Counted from the first letter of the stretch, positions 18,801 through 27,448 are shown. The stretch is DNA of 64,000 nucleotides from Sphingomonas sp. PP-CC-1A-547 (GCF_003610375.1 NZ_RAPZ01000010.1:780161-844160), one strand, 5' to 3'. The notes: generated by a model from the letters alone, not told the origin. Numbers and translations: made by a program.

Positions 18801-19110
18801 CCTGATGACCTCGTTCGCGTTCATCCTCGGCGTGTTGCCGCTCGCGCTGTCGACCGGTGCGGGCGCGAACAGCCGCATCGCGATCGGCACGGCGGTGGTT
18901 GGCGGCATGCTGACCGCAACGATCTTGGCCATTTTCTACATCCCGCTGTTCTTCGTCCTCGTCCGCCGTGGCGCGCGTGACGGCATCGCCAAGCTGCGTG
19001 GCAAGCCGACTGGCTTCCAGGGCCATGACGACCATGGATCCGATGGCGACCACAACGAACCATTGGGCCTGCCCGAACCACAGGGCCCTCACCGGCCGGA
19101 GCCCGCATGA
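15832..19110 (+). CDS. RND multidrug efflux permease (HAE1, MexB/AcrB-type)
   Basis: 1092 residues, slightly longer than AcrB (1049). Proton-driven inner-membrane pump exporting drugs or other hydrophobic compounds. It starts MLSRVFIDRPIFAWVLAIIV, has two porter-domain halves, and twelve predicted transmembrane segments. The proton relay is intact: two adjacent Asp in GLLVDDAIVVVENVER (TM4) and Lys in GLAAKNAILMIEFAE (TM10). A Gly-rich loop (SGGGGGGASG) lies in the second porter half. The C-terminal tail of about 30 residues is His/Asp/Pro rich and cytoplasmic. The stop overlaps the start of the outer-membrane gene by 4 bases. Confidence 0.95.
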   Translation: MLSRVFIDRPIFAWVLAIIVMLGGIGAIMSLPIAQYPDVAPPQVTVRASFPGANAQTIQNSVTQVVEQSLTGIDGLIYFSSSSSSRGSVNITVTFEKGTDPDIAQVQVQNQVQQTLSRLPQQVQQQGLVVRKSNPDNLLIVGVYDETDKLTNQDVSDYLVSNLQDPLGRIPGIGDSNVFGAQYAMRIWLNPNKLASYQLIPSDVTTAIQAQNTEVAAGELGGQPQPDTQMLNATVTAQSRLQTPEQFANIILKTTNDSAVVKLRDVARIELGAENYNARSRVNAHPGAGIAVLLAPGADALKTAELVKAFVAKSAKSFPPGLKFAYANDTTDFIKLSIDEVVKTLIEAVILVVIVMFVFLQSWRATLIPTIAVPVVLLGTFGVFYLAGFSINTLTLFGLVLAIGLLVDDAIVVVENVERLMEENPEMTPREATIESMNEITVALVAIALVLSAVFLPMAFFGGSTGVIYRQFSLTMVSAMVLSVLVALILSPALTATLLKQKKKDADGNTEKSWGERKFPKVAHFFTRAGDKFNDGFEKGTQKYTSAVQSVIDRKWLFLLIYAVIVAVLAVLFLRLPTGFLPTEDQGSGIVQFQLPAGATQGRTFALQKQIEQYYYTNEKANVGTMFTVSGGGGGGASGQNTGQGFIAFAPWDDRKGKENTAEAITGRASKAFAGFRDAQVYSLVPPAVRGLGSSNGFTMELQNAGGLSQVEFNAARDKLLALARADSSLTAIRLTELPDVATLRVDADQQKLSTLGLTQANVNSTLSTAWGGQYVNDFIDRGRVKRVYVQGDAQFRAQPSDLSQWFVRGSNGQMAPFSSFAKTSWGQAPTTLSRFNGIASYEIQGSGAAGVSSGDAMNRIAELAGQIPGTSVAWSGLSYQERLSSGQAPILYGLSLLVVFLCLAALYESWSIPIAVLLVIPLGLVGAILAVTLRGLINDVYLQIGLLTTMGLAAKNAILMIEFAEQEEKKGKRVIEAALSAAKIRLRPILMTSFAFILGVLPLALSTGAGANSRIAIGTAVVGGMLTATILAIFYIPLFFVLVRRGARDGIAKLRGKPTGFQGHDDHGSDGDHNEPLGLPEPQGPHRPEPA

Positions 19111-20714
19111 TGCGCTCGCTAGTCCTGATCCTCGCCGCATCGACCGCGCTCGCCGGCTGCTCGCTTGCGTCCAAATATGCGCGGACCGAACTCCCGGTGC
19201 CGCCGTCGCTCCCGGTCGGTGACGCGTACCTGCGCCAGTCCGAGGCGGCGTTGCCCGCGATCACCTACCGCGACGTCTTCAAGGACCAGCGGCTCCAGCA
19301 GATCATCGTCCAGGCACTGGCGAACAACCGCGATCTCCGCGTCGCCGCCGCCAACATCGCGTCGACTCGCGCGCAATACCGCATCCAGCGCGCCGACCTG
19401 TTGCCGCAGGTCGATGCCAGCGGCCGCTACAGTTATTCCGGCGGCGGCAGAGGTACGCGCAACACCGTAACGAGCGGCGGAACGGGCGGTAACACTGGCA
19501 CTGGAACGGGAACGGGAACGGGAACCGGCAATACGGGAACCGGTACCGGCACGGGCGGCATCGGTACGGGCGGGACAGGCACCGGCACCGGCACCGGATC
19601 GGTCGTCAGTTCTTCCAGCTCGAACAGCGCCTTCTCGGTCGATCTCGGTACGACCGCGTTCGAGCTCGACCTGTTCGGCCGCATCCGTTCGCTCACCAGC
19701 GCCGCGCTCGATCGCTATTTCGCGACCGAAGCCGCCGCGCGCGCCACCCGCCTGACGCTCGTCGGCGACATCGCCGATGCGTGGCTCACCTACGCGTCGG
19801 ACCAAAGCCTGCTCAAGATCGCGCAGGACACCGTGACGAGTTCGCAGCGCAGCGTCACGCTGACCAACGCGCGACTTCGCGGCGGCGTCGCCCCGCGCAC
19901 CGATCTCCGTCAGGCGCAGCAGATCCTGTTCACCGCGCAGTCCGACCTCGCGCAGCAACGCACCGCGCTCGCGCAGGACGTCAACGCGCTGCAACTCCTC
20001 GTCGGCGCGCCGGTCGACGCCAGCCTGCTGCCCACGTCGATCGAGCAGGCCCTACCGACCGTCGCCACGCTGCCGGCCGGGCTCGACAGCAGCATCCTCC
20101 TGCGCCGGCCCGACGTCGTCGAATCCGAATACCAGCTCCGCGCCACCAACGCCGAGATCGGCGCAGCACGCGCGGAACTGTTCCCGAAGATCTCGCTGAC
20201 CGGCATCCTCGGCTTTGCGAGCACGTCGCTGACCTCGTTGTTCAGCGGCGGCGCGTTCAACTATTCGGTCGCGCCCTCGGTCAGCTACCCGATCTTCCGC
20301 GCCGGTGCAGGGATCGCCGGGGTCGCCTATTCGAAGGCGCAACGCGACGCCGCGCTCGCGACCTATGAGAAGACGATCCAGACCGCGTTCCAGGAAACCG
20401 CCGACGCGCTCGCACGCCAAGGCACGATCGCCGACCAGTTGAAGGCGAACCAGAACTTCTCCGAAGCGGCGCTGGACACGTATCGCCTGTCCGACGCGCG
20501 CTATCGCGGCGGCATCGACACCTTCCTCAACTCGCTCGACGCGCAACGCTCGCTCTACACCGCGCAACGCAACCTCGTCGCGACGCAGCTCGTCGGCGCG
20601 AGCAACCGCGTGACGCTGTACCGGGTGCTGGGCGGGGATTCGACGCTCGAAGCCACCGCCGGCGGGCCACAACCGGTGACGATGAGCGGCGCACCGCGGC
20701 CGGAAACGGACTGA
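19107..20714 (+). CDS. Outer-membrane efflux lipoprotein (NodT/OprM-type) with Gly-Thr insert
   Basis: 535 residues. The signal ends in the lipobox ALAGC, so it is an acylated OprM-like channel. TolC-fold features: VQALANNRDLRVAAANI, PQVDASGRYSY (first beta strand), VDLGTTAFELDLFGRI (second strand), the NALQLLVGAP region, and the repeat half GAARAELFPKISLTG. Between the first two strands, residues about 112-172, lies a low-complexity Gly/Thr/Ser run with repeated GT pairs, about 40 residues longer than I expect for the family and predicted to be an extracellular loop. Third gene of the efflux operon, overlapping the pump gene. Confidence 0.93.
   Translation: MMRSLVLILAASTALAGCSLASKYARTELPVPPSLPVGDAYLRQSEAALPAITYRDVFKDQRLQQIIVQALANNRDLRVAAANIASTRAQYRIQRADLLPQVDASGRYSYSGGGRGTRNTVTSGGTGGNTGTGTGTGTGTGNTGTGTGTGGIGTGGTGTGTGTGSVVSSSSSNSAFSVDLGTTAFELDLFGRIRSLTSAALDRYFATEAAARATRLTLVGDIADAWLTYASDQSLLKIAQDTVTSSQRSVTLTNARLRGGVAPRTDLRQAQQILFTAQSDLAQQRTALAQDVNALQLLVGAPVDASLLPTSIEQALPTVATLPAGLDSSILLRRPDVVESEYQLRATNAEIGAARAELFPKISLTGILGFASTSLTSLFSGGAFNYSVAPSVSYPIFRAGAGIAGVAYSKAQRDAALATYEKTIQTAFQETADALARQGTIADQLKANQNFSEAALDTYRLSDARYRGGIDTFLNSLDAQRSLYTAQRNLVATQLVGASNRVTLYRVLGGDSTLEATAGGPQPVTMSGAPRPETD
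19476..19598 (+). repeat. Short tandem GGNACN repeats inside the efflux channel gene
   Basis: Hexamer-like units GGAACG, GGAACC, GGTACC and GGCACC repeat imperfectly and encode alternating Gly-Thr. The reading frame is preserved throughout because the unit is a multiple of three. Copy number could change by slippage without breaking the protein. Confidence 0.85.
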
Positions 20715-20784
20715 CGCGTCGGAGGGGGCGGAAGAGCCAGACGCAACTCCATCACCTCCGCCTTTATAACGCACTGAGCGGACG

Positions 20785-23502
20785 ATGTTTTTTTCGCGTT
20801 CCGCCAATCTTACCGTATCAGCAAGATATTCCAGTCAGAACGGTTGGATGTACGCCCCCCTCCCCGTCGCGGATCGCCGCGCGCGCGATCGATCGCCAGC
20901 CCCCGCCGTGTTTGGGCTTGGCGAGGATGCGCGCGAACAGGTTGCCGAACTCCTCGATCGCAAGCTCGCGCAAGTCGCGGAAACATGGCCGATCGCGGTT
21001 GCCACGCAGATGGTCGGCTGTGCCCTCCTCGTCGCGCTTGCGCTGATCGCATCGCCTGCCGCCGGTCTTGGCACCATCGTCCCGTCGATCGGCATCCATG
21101 CCGCGATCCTGGCCGCGTTGTCCGCAGGCGTGTTCGGCGTGTTGCGGCTGCCGGGATTGCGCGAATGGCCTGCCTATAAGCGCAACCGCGCGCTTACCGT
21201 CGGCGTCGCCGGAGTCGCAGCGCTGTCCCTGTCACTATTGTGGGCCGTTGCGCGCGCGCCGTCGGGGTCGCTGCAACTCGCCTGCTGCGTCGCGGTGCTG
21301 GGGATGATCGCGGTGACCGCGGTTAGCGTCCATGCGGTCCGCGCTGCGACGCTCGGGCTCGGCGTTGGGATCGTCGTCATGCTCGCGGTATGCGCGGGGA
21401 TCGGTATGCCGCTGGTGGTCGCGATCGTGTTCCTCGGCAGCTTGGGGATCGTCGCGCATCGACTCGCGCGGATCGACGTCGCGCAGGAACTGCACCGCGC
21501 TGAGAACGCGAACGAAGGCCGCCTCGCGATCCGGATGGTCGCCGAATTCGAGGACCAGGGTACCGGCTGGTTCTGGGAAGCAGACCGCCAGGGCCGCCTC
21601 ACCTACCTGTCCGCCAAGGTCACCGACGAACTCGGCCTCGCCGACGACGCGGTCGGGCAACCGCTCACCGACCTGTTTCGCATGGACAACGACGCGCCGG
21701 GCACCGAACGTACGCTCGCCTTCCACATCGCCTCGCGCACATCTTTCTCGGACTATTCGGTGTGCGCCGCGACCTCGCCAGAATGCGAACGCTGGTGGTC
21801 GATCTCGGGCCGGCCGGTGGTCGACGACCTCGGGCGCTTCCAGGGCTTCATCGGCTCGGGCCGTGATCTGACCGAACAGCGCAAGTCGGAAGCCGAGATC
21901 ACGCGGCTGGCACTGTTCGACGGGCTCACCGGGCTCGCCAACCGCCAGCGGATGCGCTCGTCGCTCGACAAGACGCTCGCGCAGAAGACCGGTCCGTACC
22001 GCGCGACGTCGCTGTTCCTGATGGATCTCGATCGGTTCAAGGCGGTCAACGATACGCTGGGCCACCAGGCGGGCGACACGCTGTTGAAGCAGGTCGCGCA
22101 GCGGCTCCAGCGCGGGATCGCCGATGCAGGGCTGGTCGGGCGGCTGGGCGGCGACGAGTTCCAGGTCGTGCTGCCCGGCATCGCCGACCGCGACACGCTC
22201 GCCGCGCTGTCCCGCGAAGTCATCGCCTCGCTGTCCGAACCCTATTTCATCAGCGGGACGTCGGTCACGATCGGCTGCTCGATCGGCATCGCAATCGCAC
22301 CCGACGACGGCGACGATGCCGAGACGCTCGTCCGTAACGCCGATCTCGCGCTGTACGCCGCCAAGGCCGATGGCCGCGGCGTCCACCGTTTCTATTCGGA
22401 CGACATGCTGACCGGCGCGCGCACGCGGAAACTGCTCGAGGACGATCTGCGCGCGGCGATCTCCGACGGCGCCTTCCACCTCTGCTACCAGCCGATCGTC
22501 AGCACGAAGTCGGCGCAGATCGTCGGCTACGAAGCGCTGATCCGCTGGAACCACCCGACGCGGGGGCTCGTCTCGCCCGCCGACTTCATCCCGGTCGCGG
22601 AGGAATGCGGGCTGATCGAGGCGATCGGCGAATGGGTGCTGCGGACCGCGTGCCTGGAGGCGGCGCGCTGGCCCGGCTCGGTCCGCGTCGCGGTCAACGT
22701 CTCGCCGATCCAGTTCGCCAACCCCGCTCTGCCCGCGCTCGTCACCAGCGCGCTCGCCCAGTCTGGCATCGCCGCAGGCAGACTCGAACTGGAGATCACC
22801 GAAGGCGTATTCCTCGACGAGACGCGCTCGTCGGAACAGATGTTCAAGGCGCTGAAGGGGATCGGCGTGCGGCTTGCGTTGGACGATTTCGGCACCGGTT
22901 ATTCGTCGCTCGGCTATCTGCGCAACGCCCCGTTCGACAAGATCAAGATCGACCAGTCGTTCGTGCGCGGTGCGGCCGAGCCGGGCAACCGCAACGCCGC
23001 GATCATCAAGGCTATCGTCACGCTCGCCGACACGCTCGGCATGGAGACGACCGCCGAGGGGGTCGAGGTGCAGGACGAGATCGACCTGATCCGCGACCTC
23101 GGGTGCAGCCATATCCAGGGCTATGTCTATGGCCGCCCGGTCCGCGCGGACGAGGCTTTGCGGCAATTGGGGGTCGAGAACGGCACCGCCGCCGCGAGCG
23201 GCTTCAAGGTGAGCCGCGCGCCACGCACCAAGATGCTGCGCTCCGCCCGGATCGCGATCGACGGGGTCCGCGGCGACGTCCGCATCCGCGATATCTCGAC
23301 CTCGGGCGCGATGCTCGACGGGCTGCGGATCGACGGCAACCCCGATGGCGTCGAGATGCAGATCGAACTGGTCGAGGACCAGATGTTCGGCGCCCGCATC
23401 CGCTGGGCCCGCGCCGGCAAGGCGGGCATCGAGTTCCACGAGGCGTTCAACCTGGAACGGCTGAACCAGGGCCACTCCGCGCGTCTTCGCCGGACTGGGT
23501 GA
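20785..23502 (+). CDS. Membrane PAS-GGDEF-EAL-PilZ cyclic-di-GMP protein
   Basis: 905 residues. Several hydrophobic segments (about 70-230) form a membrane sensor, then a PAS-like domain (GTGWFWEADRQGRLTYLS, about 255-375), GGDEF (intact GGDEF at 455-459), EAL (YEALIRW, EAL at 583-585, and DDFGTGYSSL), and a C-terminal PilZ-like domain (DISTSGAM at 836, ending in GIEFHEAF). No RxxD inhibitory site is seen before GGDEF. The PilZ keeps D-x-S-x-x-G, but its arginine cluster does not show the exact RxxxR spacing. Both synthesis and hydrolysis of c-di-GMP look chemically possible; the net activity cannot be told. It appears monocistronic. Confidence 0.92.
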   Translation: MFFSRSANLTVSARYSSQNGWMYAPLPVADRRARDRSPAPAVFGLGEDAREQVAELLDRKLAQVAETWPIAVATQMVGCALLVALALIASPAAGLGTIVPSIGIHAAILAALSAGVFGVLRLPGLREWPAYKRNRALTVGVAGVAALSLSLLWAVARAPSGSLQLACCVAVLGMIAVTAVSVHAVRAATLGLGVGIVVMLAVCAGIGMPLVVAIVFLGSLGIVAHRLARIDVAQELHRAENANEGRLAIRMVAEFEDQGTGWFWEADRQGRLTYLSAKVTDELGLADDAVGQPLTDLFRMDNDAPGTERTLAFHIASRTSFSDYSVCAATSPECERWWSISGRPVVDDLGRFQGFIGSGRDLTEQRKSEAEITRLALFDGLTGLANRQRMRSSLDKTLAQKTGPYRATSLFLMDLDRFKAVNDTLGHQAGDTLLKQVAQRLQRGIADAGLVGRLGGDEFQVVLPGIADRDTLAALSREVIASLSEPYFISGTSVTIGCSIGIAIAPDDGDDAETLVRNADLALYAAKADGRGVHRFYSDDMLTGARTRKLLEDDLRAAISDGAFHLCYQPIVSTKSAQIVGYEALIRWNHPTRGLVSPADFIPVAEECGLIEAIGEWVLRTACLEAARWPGSVRVAVNVSPIQFANPALPALVTSALAQSGIAAGRLELEITEGVFLDETRSSEQMFKALKGIGVRLALDDFGTGYSSLGYLRNAPFDKIKIDQSFVRGAAEPGNRNAAIIKAIVTLADTLGMETTAEGVEVQDEIDLIRDLGCSHIQGYVYGRPVRADEALRQLGVENGTAAASGFKVSRAPRTKMLRSARIAIDGVRGDVRIRDISTSGAMLDGLRIDGNPDGVEMQIELVEDQMFGARIRWARAGKAGIEFHEAFNLERLNQGHSARLRRTG

Positions 23503-23556
23503 GTTAGGCGGGCCGAGCGGCAGTCAGTCCGACTTTGCGGGAGACCGGTAAAAGGC

Positions 23557-23664
23557 CACCACCCCGGCGGAGGCCGGGGCCCAATTGGAGAGGTCGTCGT
23601 AACAGCAGACGGCGTTCGCCAATCCACGTTTCCCAATTGGGCCCCGGCCTCCGCCGGGGTGGTG
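23557..23664. repeat. Palindromic element, family A, copy 3 (perfect arms)
   Basis: Arms 23557-23588 and 23633-23664 are exact 32-base reverse complements (CACCACCCCGGCGGAGGCCG...), spacer 44 bases. The spacer AGAGGTCGTCGTAACAGCAG is a diverged version of that in copies 2 and 4. It lies between the c-di-GMP gene and the HAD gene. Confidence 0.92.
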
Positions 23665-23784
23665 TGTAATCTCCTAGGATGGTGGGATAAATTGCCGAGT
23701 TCCCCGCTCAACCACGGCCTGCGCAAAGGCCCGGAAGCCCCCCATTCCCGGGAACCAACCGCCGCCTCCCACCGTCTCACCCTC

Positions 23785-24510
23785 ATGGTACATCGCGCTC
23801 CGATCAAAGCCCTCGCGTTCGACGTGTTCGGCACCGTGGTCGACTGGCGCTCGGGCATCGCGCGCGATGCCGCGCCTGTGCTCGCGCGCCTGGGCCGCAC
23901 CGATATCGACCCGCACCGCTTCGCCGACGGCTGGCGCAAACGCTATCAGCCGGCGCTCGAGGAGGTCCGCAGCGGACGGCGGCCGTTCGTCATTCTCGAC
24001 ACGCTCCACCGCGAGGCGCTCGAAGACCTGCTCCGTCACCACGACATCGACCCCGCCACGCTAGGCGACGCCACGCTCACCGACCTGACTCACGCCTGGC
24101 ACCGGCTCGATCCCTGGCCCGACTCGGTCGAGGGCCTCACCCGCCTCAAGACCCGCTACCCGGTCGTCACGCTCAGCAACGGCAACATCGCACTGATGCT
24201 GGAGATGGCGCGCCGCGGTGGCCTGCCCTGGGACGCGATCCTTGGGGCGGAAGTCAGCCGCGTCTACAAGCCGCTCCCCGAATCCTACCTCGCCACCGCA
24301 CGGTTTCTCGGCATTGCTCCCGGCGAACTCTGCCTCGTCGCCGCGCATCACAGCGACCTTGCCGCGGCGCGCGCCGCCGGCCTGCAGACCGTCTATGTCG
24401 ATCGTCCGCAAGAATATGGCGGCCAGCGCGCACCCGATGCAGATGCCGTCCAGGATTGGGACCATAGCGTCGACAGCCTGACGCGATTGGCGGACGAACT
24501 GTGCCGATGA
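23785..24510 (+). CDS. Haloacid dehalogenase, type II (HAD superfamily)
   Basis: 241 residues. It hydrolyses 2-haloacids in characterised relatives, though many type II homologues have other substrates. HAD motif I is AFDVFGTVVDWRSG (nucleophile Asp10), motif II is in VVTLSNGN, the lysine is in VYKPLPESY, and motif IV is LVAAHHSDLAAARAAGLQT, all in the type II pattern. The in-frame region before 23785 lies in the repeat and has no homology. No ribosome site is evident before the ATG. The next gene, the hybrid kinase, begins 105 bases later. Confidence 0.87.
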   Translation: MVHRAPIKALAFDVFGTVVDWRSGIARDAAPVLARLGRTDIDPHRFADGWRKRYQPALEEVRSGRRPFVILDTLHREALEDLLRHHDIDPATLGDATLTDLTHAWHRLDPWPDSVEGLTRLKTRYPVVTLSNGNIALMLEMARRGGLPWDAILGAEVSRVYKPLPESYLATARFLGIAPGELCLVAAHHSDLAAARAAGLQTVYVDRPQEYGGQRAPDADAVQDWDHSVDSLTRLADELCR

Positions 24511-24615
24511 CCCGGCGACCTGCCCGCGAACCGGTAGAAACCTACGATGCGTCGCCGTATCGAACGCGCACCGGCGTAAAATTCGGCCCGGCGTGCGACC
24601 CGGCAGGACTTTGAG

Positions 24616-26721
24616 ATGACCACACAGACGGCCGAGGCCGATTTCCTGACCGGTGGCGGCGAGATGGCCGCGATGATCCGCGCGCACGACTGGTCGTCGT
24701 CGCCGCTGGGGCCGATCGAGCACTGGCCGCAGTCGCTCCGATCGATCGTGTCGCTGATGCTGGCCTCCGAATTCGCGATGTGCCTTGCATGGGGGCCCGA
24801 GCTCGGCTTCCTCTACAACGACCATTATGCGCGGATCCTGCACGACAAGCATCCCGCGGCACTCGGCGACCGGCTGCCCGACATCTGGGCCGAACTCTGG
24901 CCCGACATCAGTCCGCTCGTCGACAAGGCGCTGGCGGGAGAAGCCTCGTTCTTCGAGAATCTGCCGCTCGTCACCAACCGCAAGGGCTATGACGAGCGCA
25001 CCTGGTTCACCTTCTCCTACTCGCCAGTCCGCGACGAAAGCGGTGCGATCGCTGGCATGTTCTGCTCGACCTATGAGAGCACCGATCAGGTCCAGACCGA
25101 ACGCGCGCTGCGTGACGAGCGCGAGCGGATGAGCCAGATGTTCGCGCAGGCGCCGACCTTCATGGCGATGCTGCGCGGGCCCGAACACCGGGTCGAGTTG
25201 ACCAACCCCGGATACGACAAGCTGATCGGCCACCGCGAGGTGCTCGGCCGCACCGTTGCGGAGGCTTTGCCCGACGCGGTCGAACAGGGGTTTGTCGACC
25301 TGCTTGATCGTGTGTTCGCGAGCGGCGATGCGTTCACCGCGAGTGGGATGCTGTATGCGGTCCAGGCGGAGCCTGGCGGCGCGGTCCACGATCGCTACGT
25401 CGATTTCGTTTTCCAGCCGATCCGAGACGCAACCGGGACGGTGGTCGGCATTTTCGTCGAGGGCGCCGACGTCACCGATCGCAAGCGGCTCGAACGCGAT
25501 CTGCAATCGCTCAACGCCGACCTCGAACAGCGCGTGCGCGATCGCACGCAGGAGCTGGTCGAGGCGCAGGAGGCCCTCCGCCAGGCGCAGAAGATGGAAG
25601 CGGTCGGCCAGCTGACCGGCGGCATCGCGCACGATTTCAACAATCTGTTGCAAGGCATCACCGGCAGCCTGGAGATCGTCCAGCGTCGCGTCGCGCAAGG
25701 GCGTGTCGGCGAGCTCGATCGCTTCATCACCGGCGCGACCACCGCCGCGAACCGCGCCGCGTCGCTTACCCACCGCCTGCTGGCGTTCTCCCGCCGCCAG
25801 CCGCTCGATCCGCGCCCGGTCAAGGTCAACCCGCTCGTCACCTCGCTCGAGGACCTGCTCCGCCGCACGACTGGCGAGCAGATCGAACTCGAGACGGTGC
25901 TTGGGGCCGGTCTGTGGACGACGTTGTGCGATCCCAACCAGCTCGAGAATTCGCTACTCAACCTCGTCATCAACGCGCGCGACGCGATGCCGCATGGTGG
26001 CAAGCTCACGATCGAGACCTGCAACGCGCACCTCGACGACCATTTCGCCGCCAGCCAGCGCGACGTCCGGCCGGGCCATTACGTGTGCGTCTGCGTGTCC
26101 GATACCGGCACCGGCATGTCCGCCGACACGATCGCCAAGGCGTTCGAACCGTTCTTCACGACCAAGCCGATCGGCCAGGGTACCGGGCTCGGCCTGTCGA
26201 TGATCTACGGCTTCGCGCGCCAGTCGGAGGGCTATGCGCGGATCTATAGCGAGCTTGGCCAGGGCACGACGATCAAGCTGTATCTCCCACGCCATTACGG
26301 CGAGGCGGAAGCGGACGAGGCGTTGCCCGGGCTGACGCAGGACCACGTCACCGATGCTGGCGAGATCGTGCTGGTGGTCGAGGACGATTCGGTCGTCCGC
26401 GCGCTGATCGTCGAGGTATTGGGCGAGCTCGGTTACCGGGCGGTCGAGGCACATGACGGTCCCGCCGGGCTTGAAAGGTTGCGGACGATGGAGCGGATCG
26501 ACCTGCTCGTCACCGACATCGGCCTGCCCGGACTGAACGGTCGTCAGGTCGCCGATGCGGGTCGTGCGCTGCGGCCGGGGCTCCGCGTGCTGTTCATGAC
26601 GGGCTATGCGGAGAATGCCGCGCTGGCGTCGGGCTTCCTGAAGCCGGGTATGTCGATGATCACCAAGCCGTTTGCGATGGAGGCGTTGGCGACGCAGATC
26701 CGGACGATGATCGAGGGCTGA
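24616..26721 (+). CDS. Soluble hybrid sensor histidine kinase (PAS-PAS-HisKA-HATPase-REC)
   Basis: 701 residues, with no membrane segment, so cytosolic sensing. The N-terminal PAS-like region (GEMAAMIRAHDWSSSPLGPI) is typical of alphaproteobacterial soluble kinases, followed by a second PAS, a coiled coil (LNADLEQRVRDRTQELVEAQ), H-box AHDFNNLL with phospho-His339, N-box LVINARDAM, G boxes DTGTGM and GQGTGLGLSM, and a C-terminal receiver with VVEDD and phospho-acceptor Asp634 in VTDIGLPGLNG. The receiver has no output domain, so phosphate probably passes to a separate phosphotransfer protein or acts as a sink. No partner gene is adjacent. Confidence 0.93.
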   Translation: MTTQTAEADFLTGGGEMAAMIRAHDWSSSPLGPIEHWPQSLRSIVSLMLASEFAMCLAWGPELGFLYNDHYARILHDKHPAALGDRLPDIWAELWPDISPLVDKALAGEASFFENLPLVTNRKGYDERTWFTFSYSPVRDESGAIAGMFCSTYESTDQVQTERALRDERERMSQMFAQAPTFMAMLRGPEHRVELTNPGYDKLIGHREVLGRTVAEALPDAVEQGFVDLLDRVFASGDAFTASGMLYAVQAEPGGAVHDRYVDFVFQPIRDATGTVVGIFVEGADVTDRKRLERDLQSLNADLEQRVRDRTQELVEAQEALRQAQKMEAVGQLTGGIAHDFNNLLQGITGSLEIVQRRVAQGRVGELDRFITGATTAANRAASLTHRLLAFSRRQPLDPRPVKVNPLVTSLEDLLRRTTGEQIELETVLGAGLWTTLCDPNQLENSLLNLVINARDAMPHGGKLTIETCNAHLDDHFAASQRDVRPGHYVCVCVSDTGTGMSADTIAKAFEPFFTTKPIGQGTGLGLSMIYGFARQSEGYARIYSELGQGTTIKLYLPRHYGEAEADEALPGLTQDHVTDAGEIVLVVEDDSVVRALIVEVLGELGYRAVEAHDGPAGLERLRTMERIDLLVTDIGLPGLNGRQVADAGRALRPGLRVLFMTGYAENAALASGFLKPGMSMITKPFAMEALATQIRTMIEG

Positions 26722-26747
26722 GGCAGGCCACCCCCCGTCCAATTGCT

Positions 26748-26853
26748 ACCACCCCGGCGAAGGCCGGGGCCCAAGTGGAAAGGTCGCAGTAACGACGGAC
26801 ATCGCTCAGTTGGCAACGTCCCCCAATTGGGCCCCGGCCTTCGCCGGGGTGGT
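26748..26853. repeat. Palindromic element, family A, copy 4
   Basis: Arms 26748-26778 (ACCACCCCGGCGAAGGCCGG...) and 26823-26853. The spacer starts AAAGGTCGCAGTAACGACGG, identical over 20 bases to copy 2. Immediately downstream of the kinase stop. Confidence 0.88.
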
Positions 26854-26895
26854 GTGGTGGTAATGGCTTGCTCGGATTATTCGCAGCCCAGTCTT

Positions 26896-27020
26896 TCGAT
26901 CCTCCCCCGCCAGGGGGAGGTGGCGCGAAGCGACGGAGGGGAGGACACGCAGCAGGGGTTACGCCTTACCTCCCCCTCCGTCTGGCAAGTGCCCGCCACC
27001 TCCCCCTTGCGGGGGAGGAT
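26896..27020. repeat. Palindromic element, family E
   Basis: GATCCTCCCCCGCCAGGGGG onward with GCGCGAAGCGACGGAGGGG, and the partner CTCCCCCTCCGTCTGGCAAG through CCACCTCCCCCTTGCGGGGG. Imperfect inverted arms about 50 bases each around a 20-25 base spacer. One copy in this window. Confidence 0.8.
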
Positions 27021-27448
27021 CGTCAGGCCGCCCTACATCTAGCCCCCACACCTTCCCCTCAAACCAAAGCAACATTTGCCACCTTCCGCGCTTAAATAAT
27101 TTTTCGTTCCCGCTTCGCCCCCTTGCGCTTCACGAACCCCGCAGAAGTCCACGCGTCGCGAATATCCCGCTCGTCCAACCCGCGCCCGAACGCGACGAAC
27201 CGAGGCCCCGACCACCCCCGCACCCCCTTGCGTCTCTTCGCGCTTTGGCACAATCTCTTGGGGTTGCGTTCGGGGGCGGACCCAATCGCTGGTAGAACAA
27301 CCCTCGCATAGCCATATGCGATATGACCGTAAGCGCGCCTTCCACCGCCGCGATGGTCACTTTTTGTTCTCCCGTTAGGGGCCGTCCGATGGTAGCATGG
27401 CGACATGACGCCGATTCGAACGAATACAGAACACTAGGAGCGGTTTCG
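27021..27448. other. Intergenic leader of nrdA, no gene seen
   Basis: About 430 bases. Minus-strand frames here encode Arg/Lys/Gly-rich sequence without family resemblance. It must carry the nrdA promoter. I looked for an NrdR-box pair and saw none convincing. The nrdA ribosome site AGGAG ends at 27440. Confidence 0.5.

Noticed and set aside
14551..19140. 1529-codon open frame on the minus strand
   Set aside because: It is antisense to the efflux operon; Arg/Asp/Glu/His/Gln-rich composition is typical of shadow frames in GC-rich DNA and there is no family resemblance.
21235..23475. 746-codon minus-strand frame
   Set aside because: Antisense shadow of the GGDEF-EAL gene.
27092..27406. Lys/Arg-rich minus-strand frame of 104 codons before nrdA
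   Set aside because: No ribosome site and no recognisable family; it lies in the nrdA leader.
27021..27448. NrdR boxes upstream of nrdA
   Set aside because: No pair of matching 16-base AT-rich palindromes at helical spacing could be seen.
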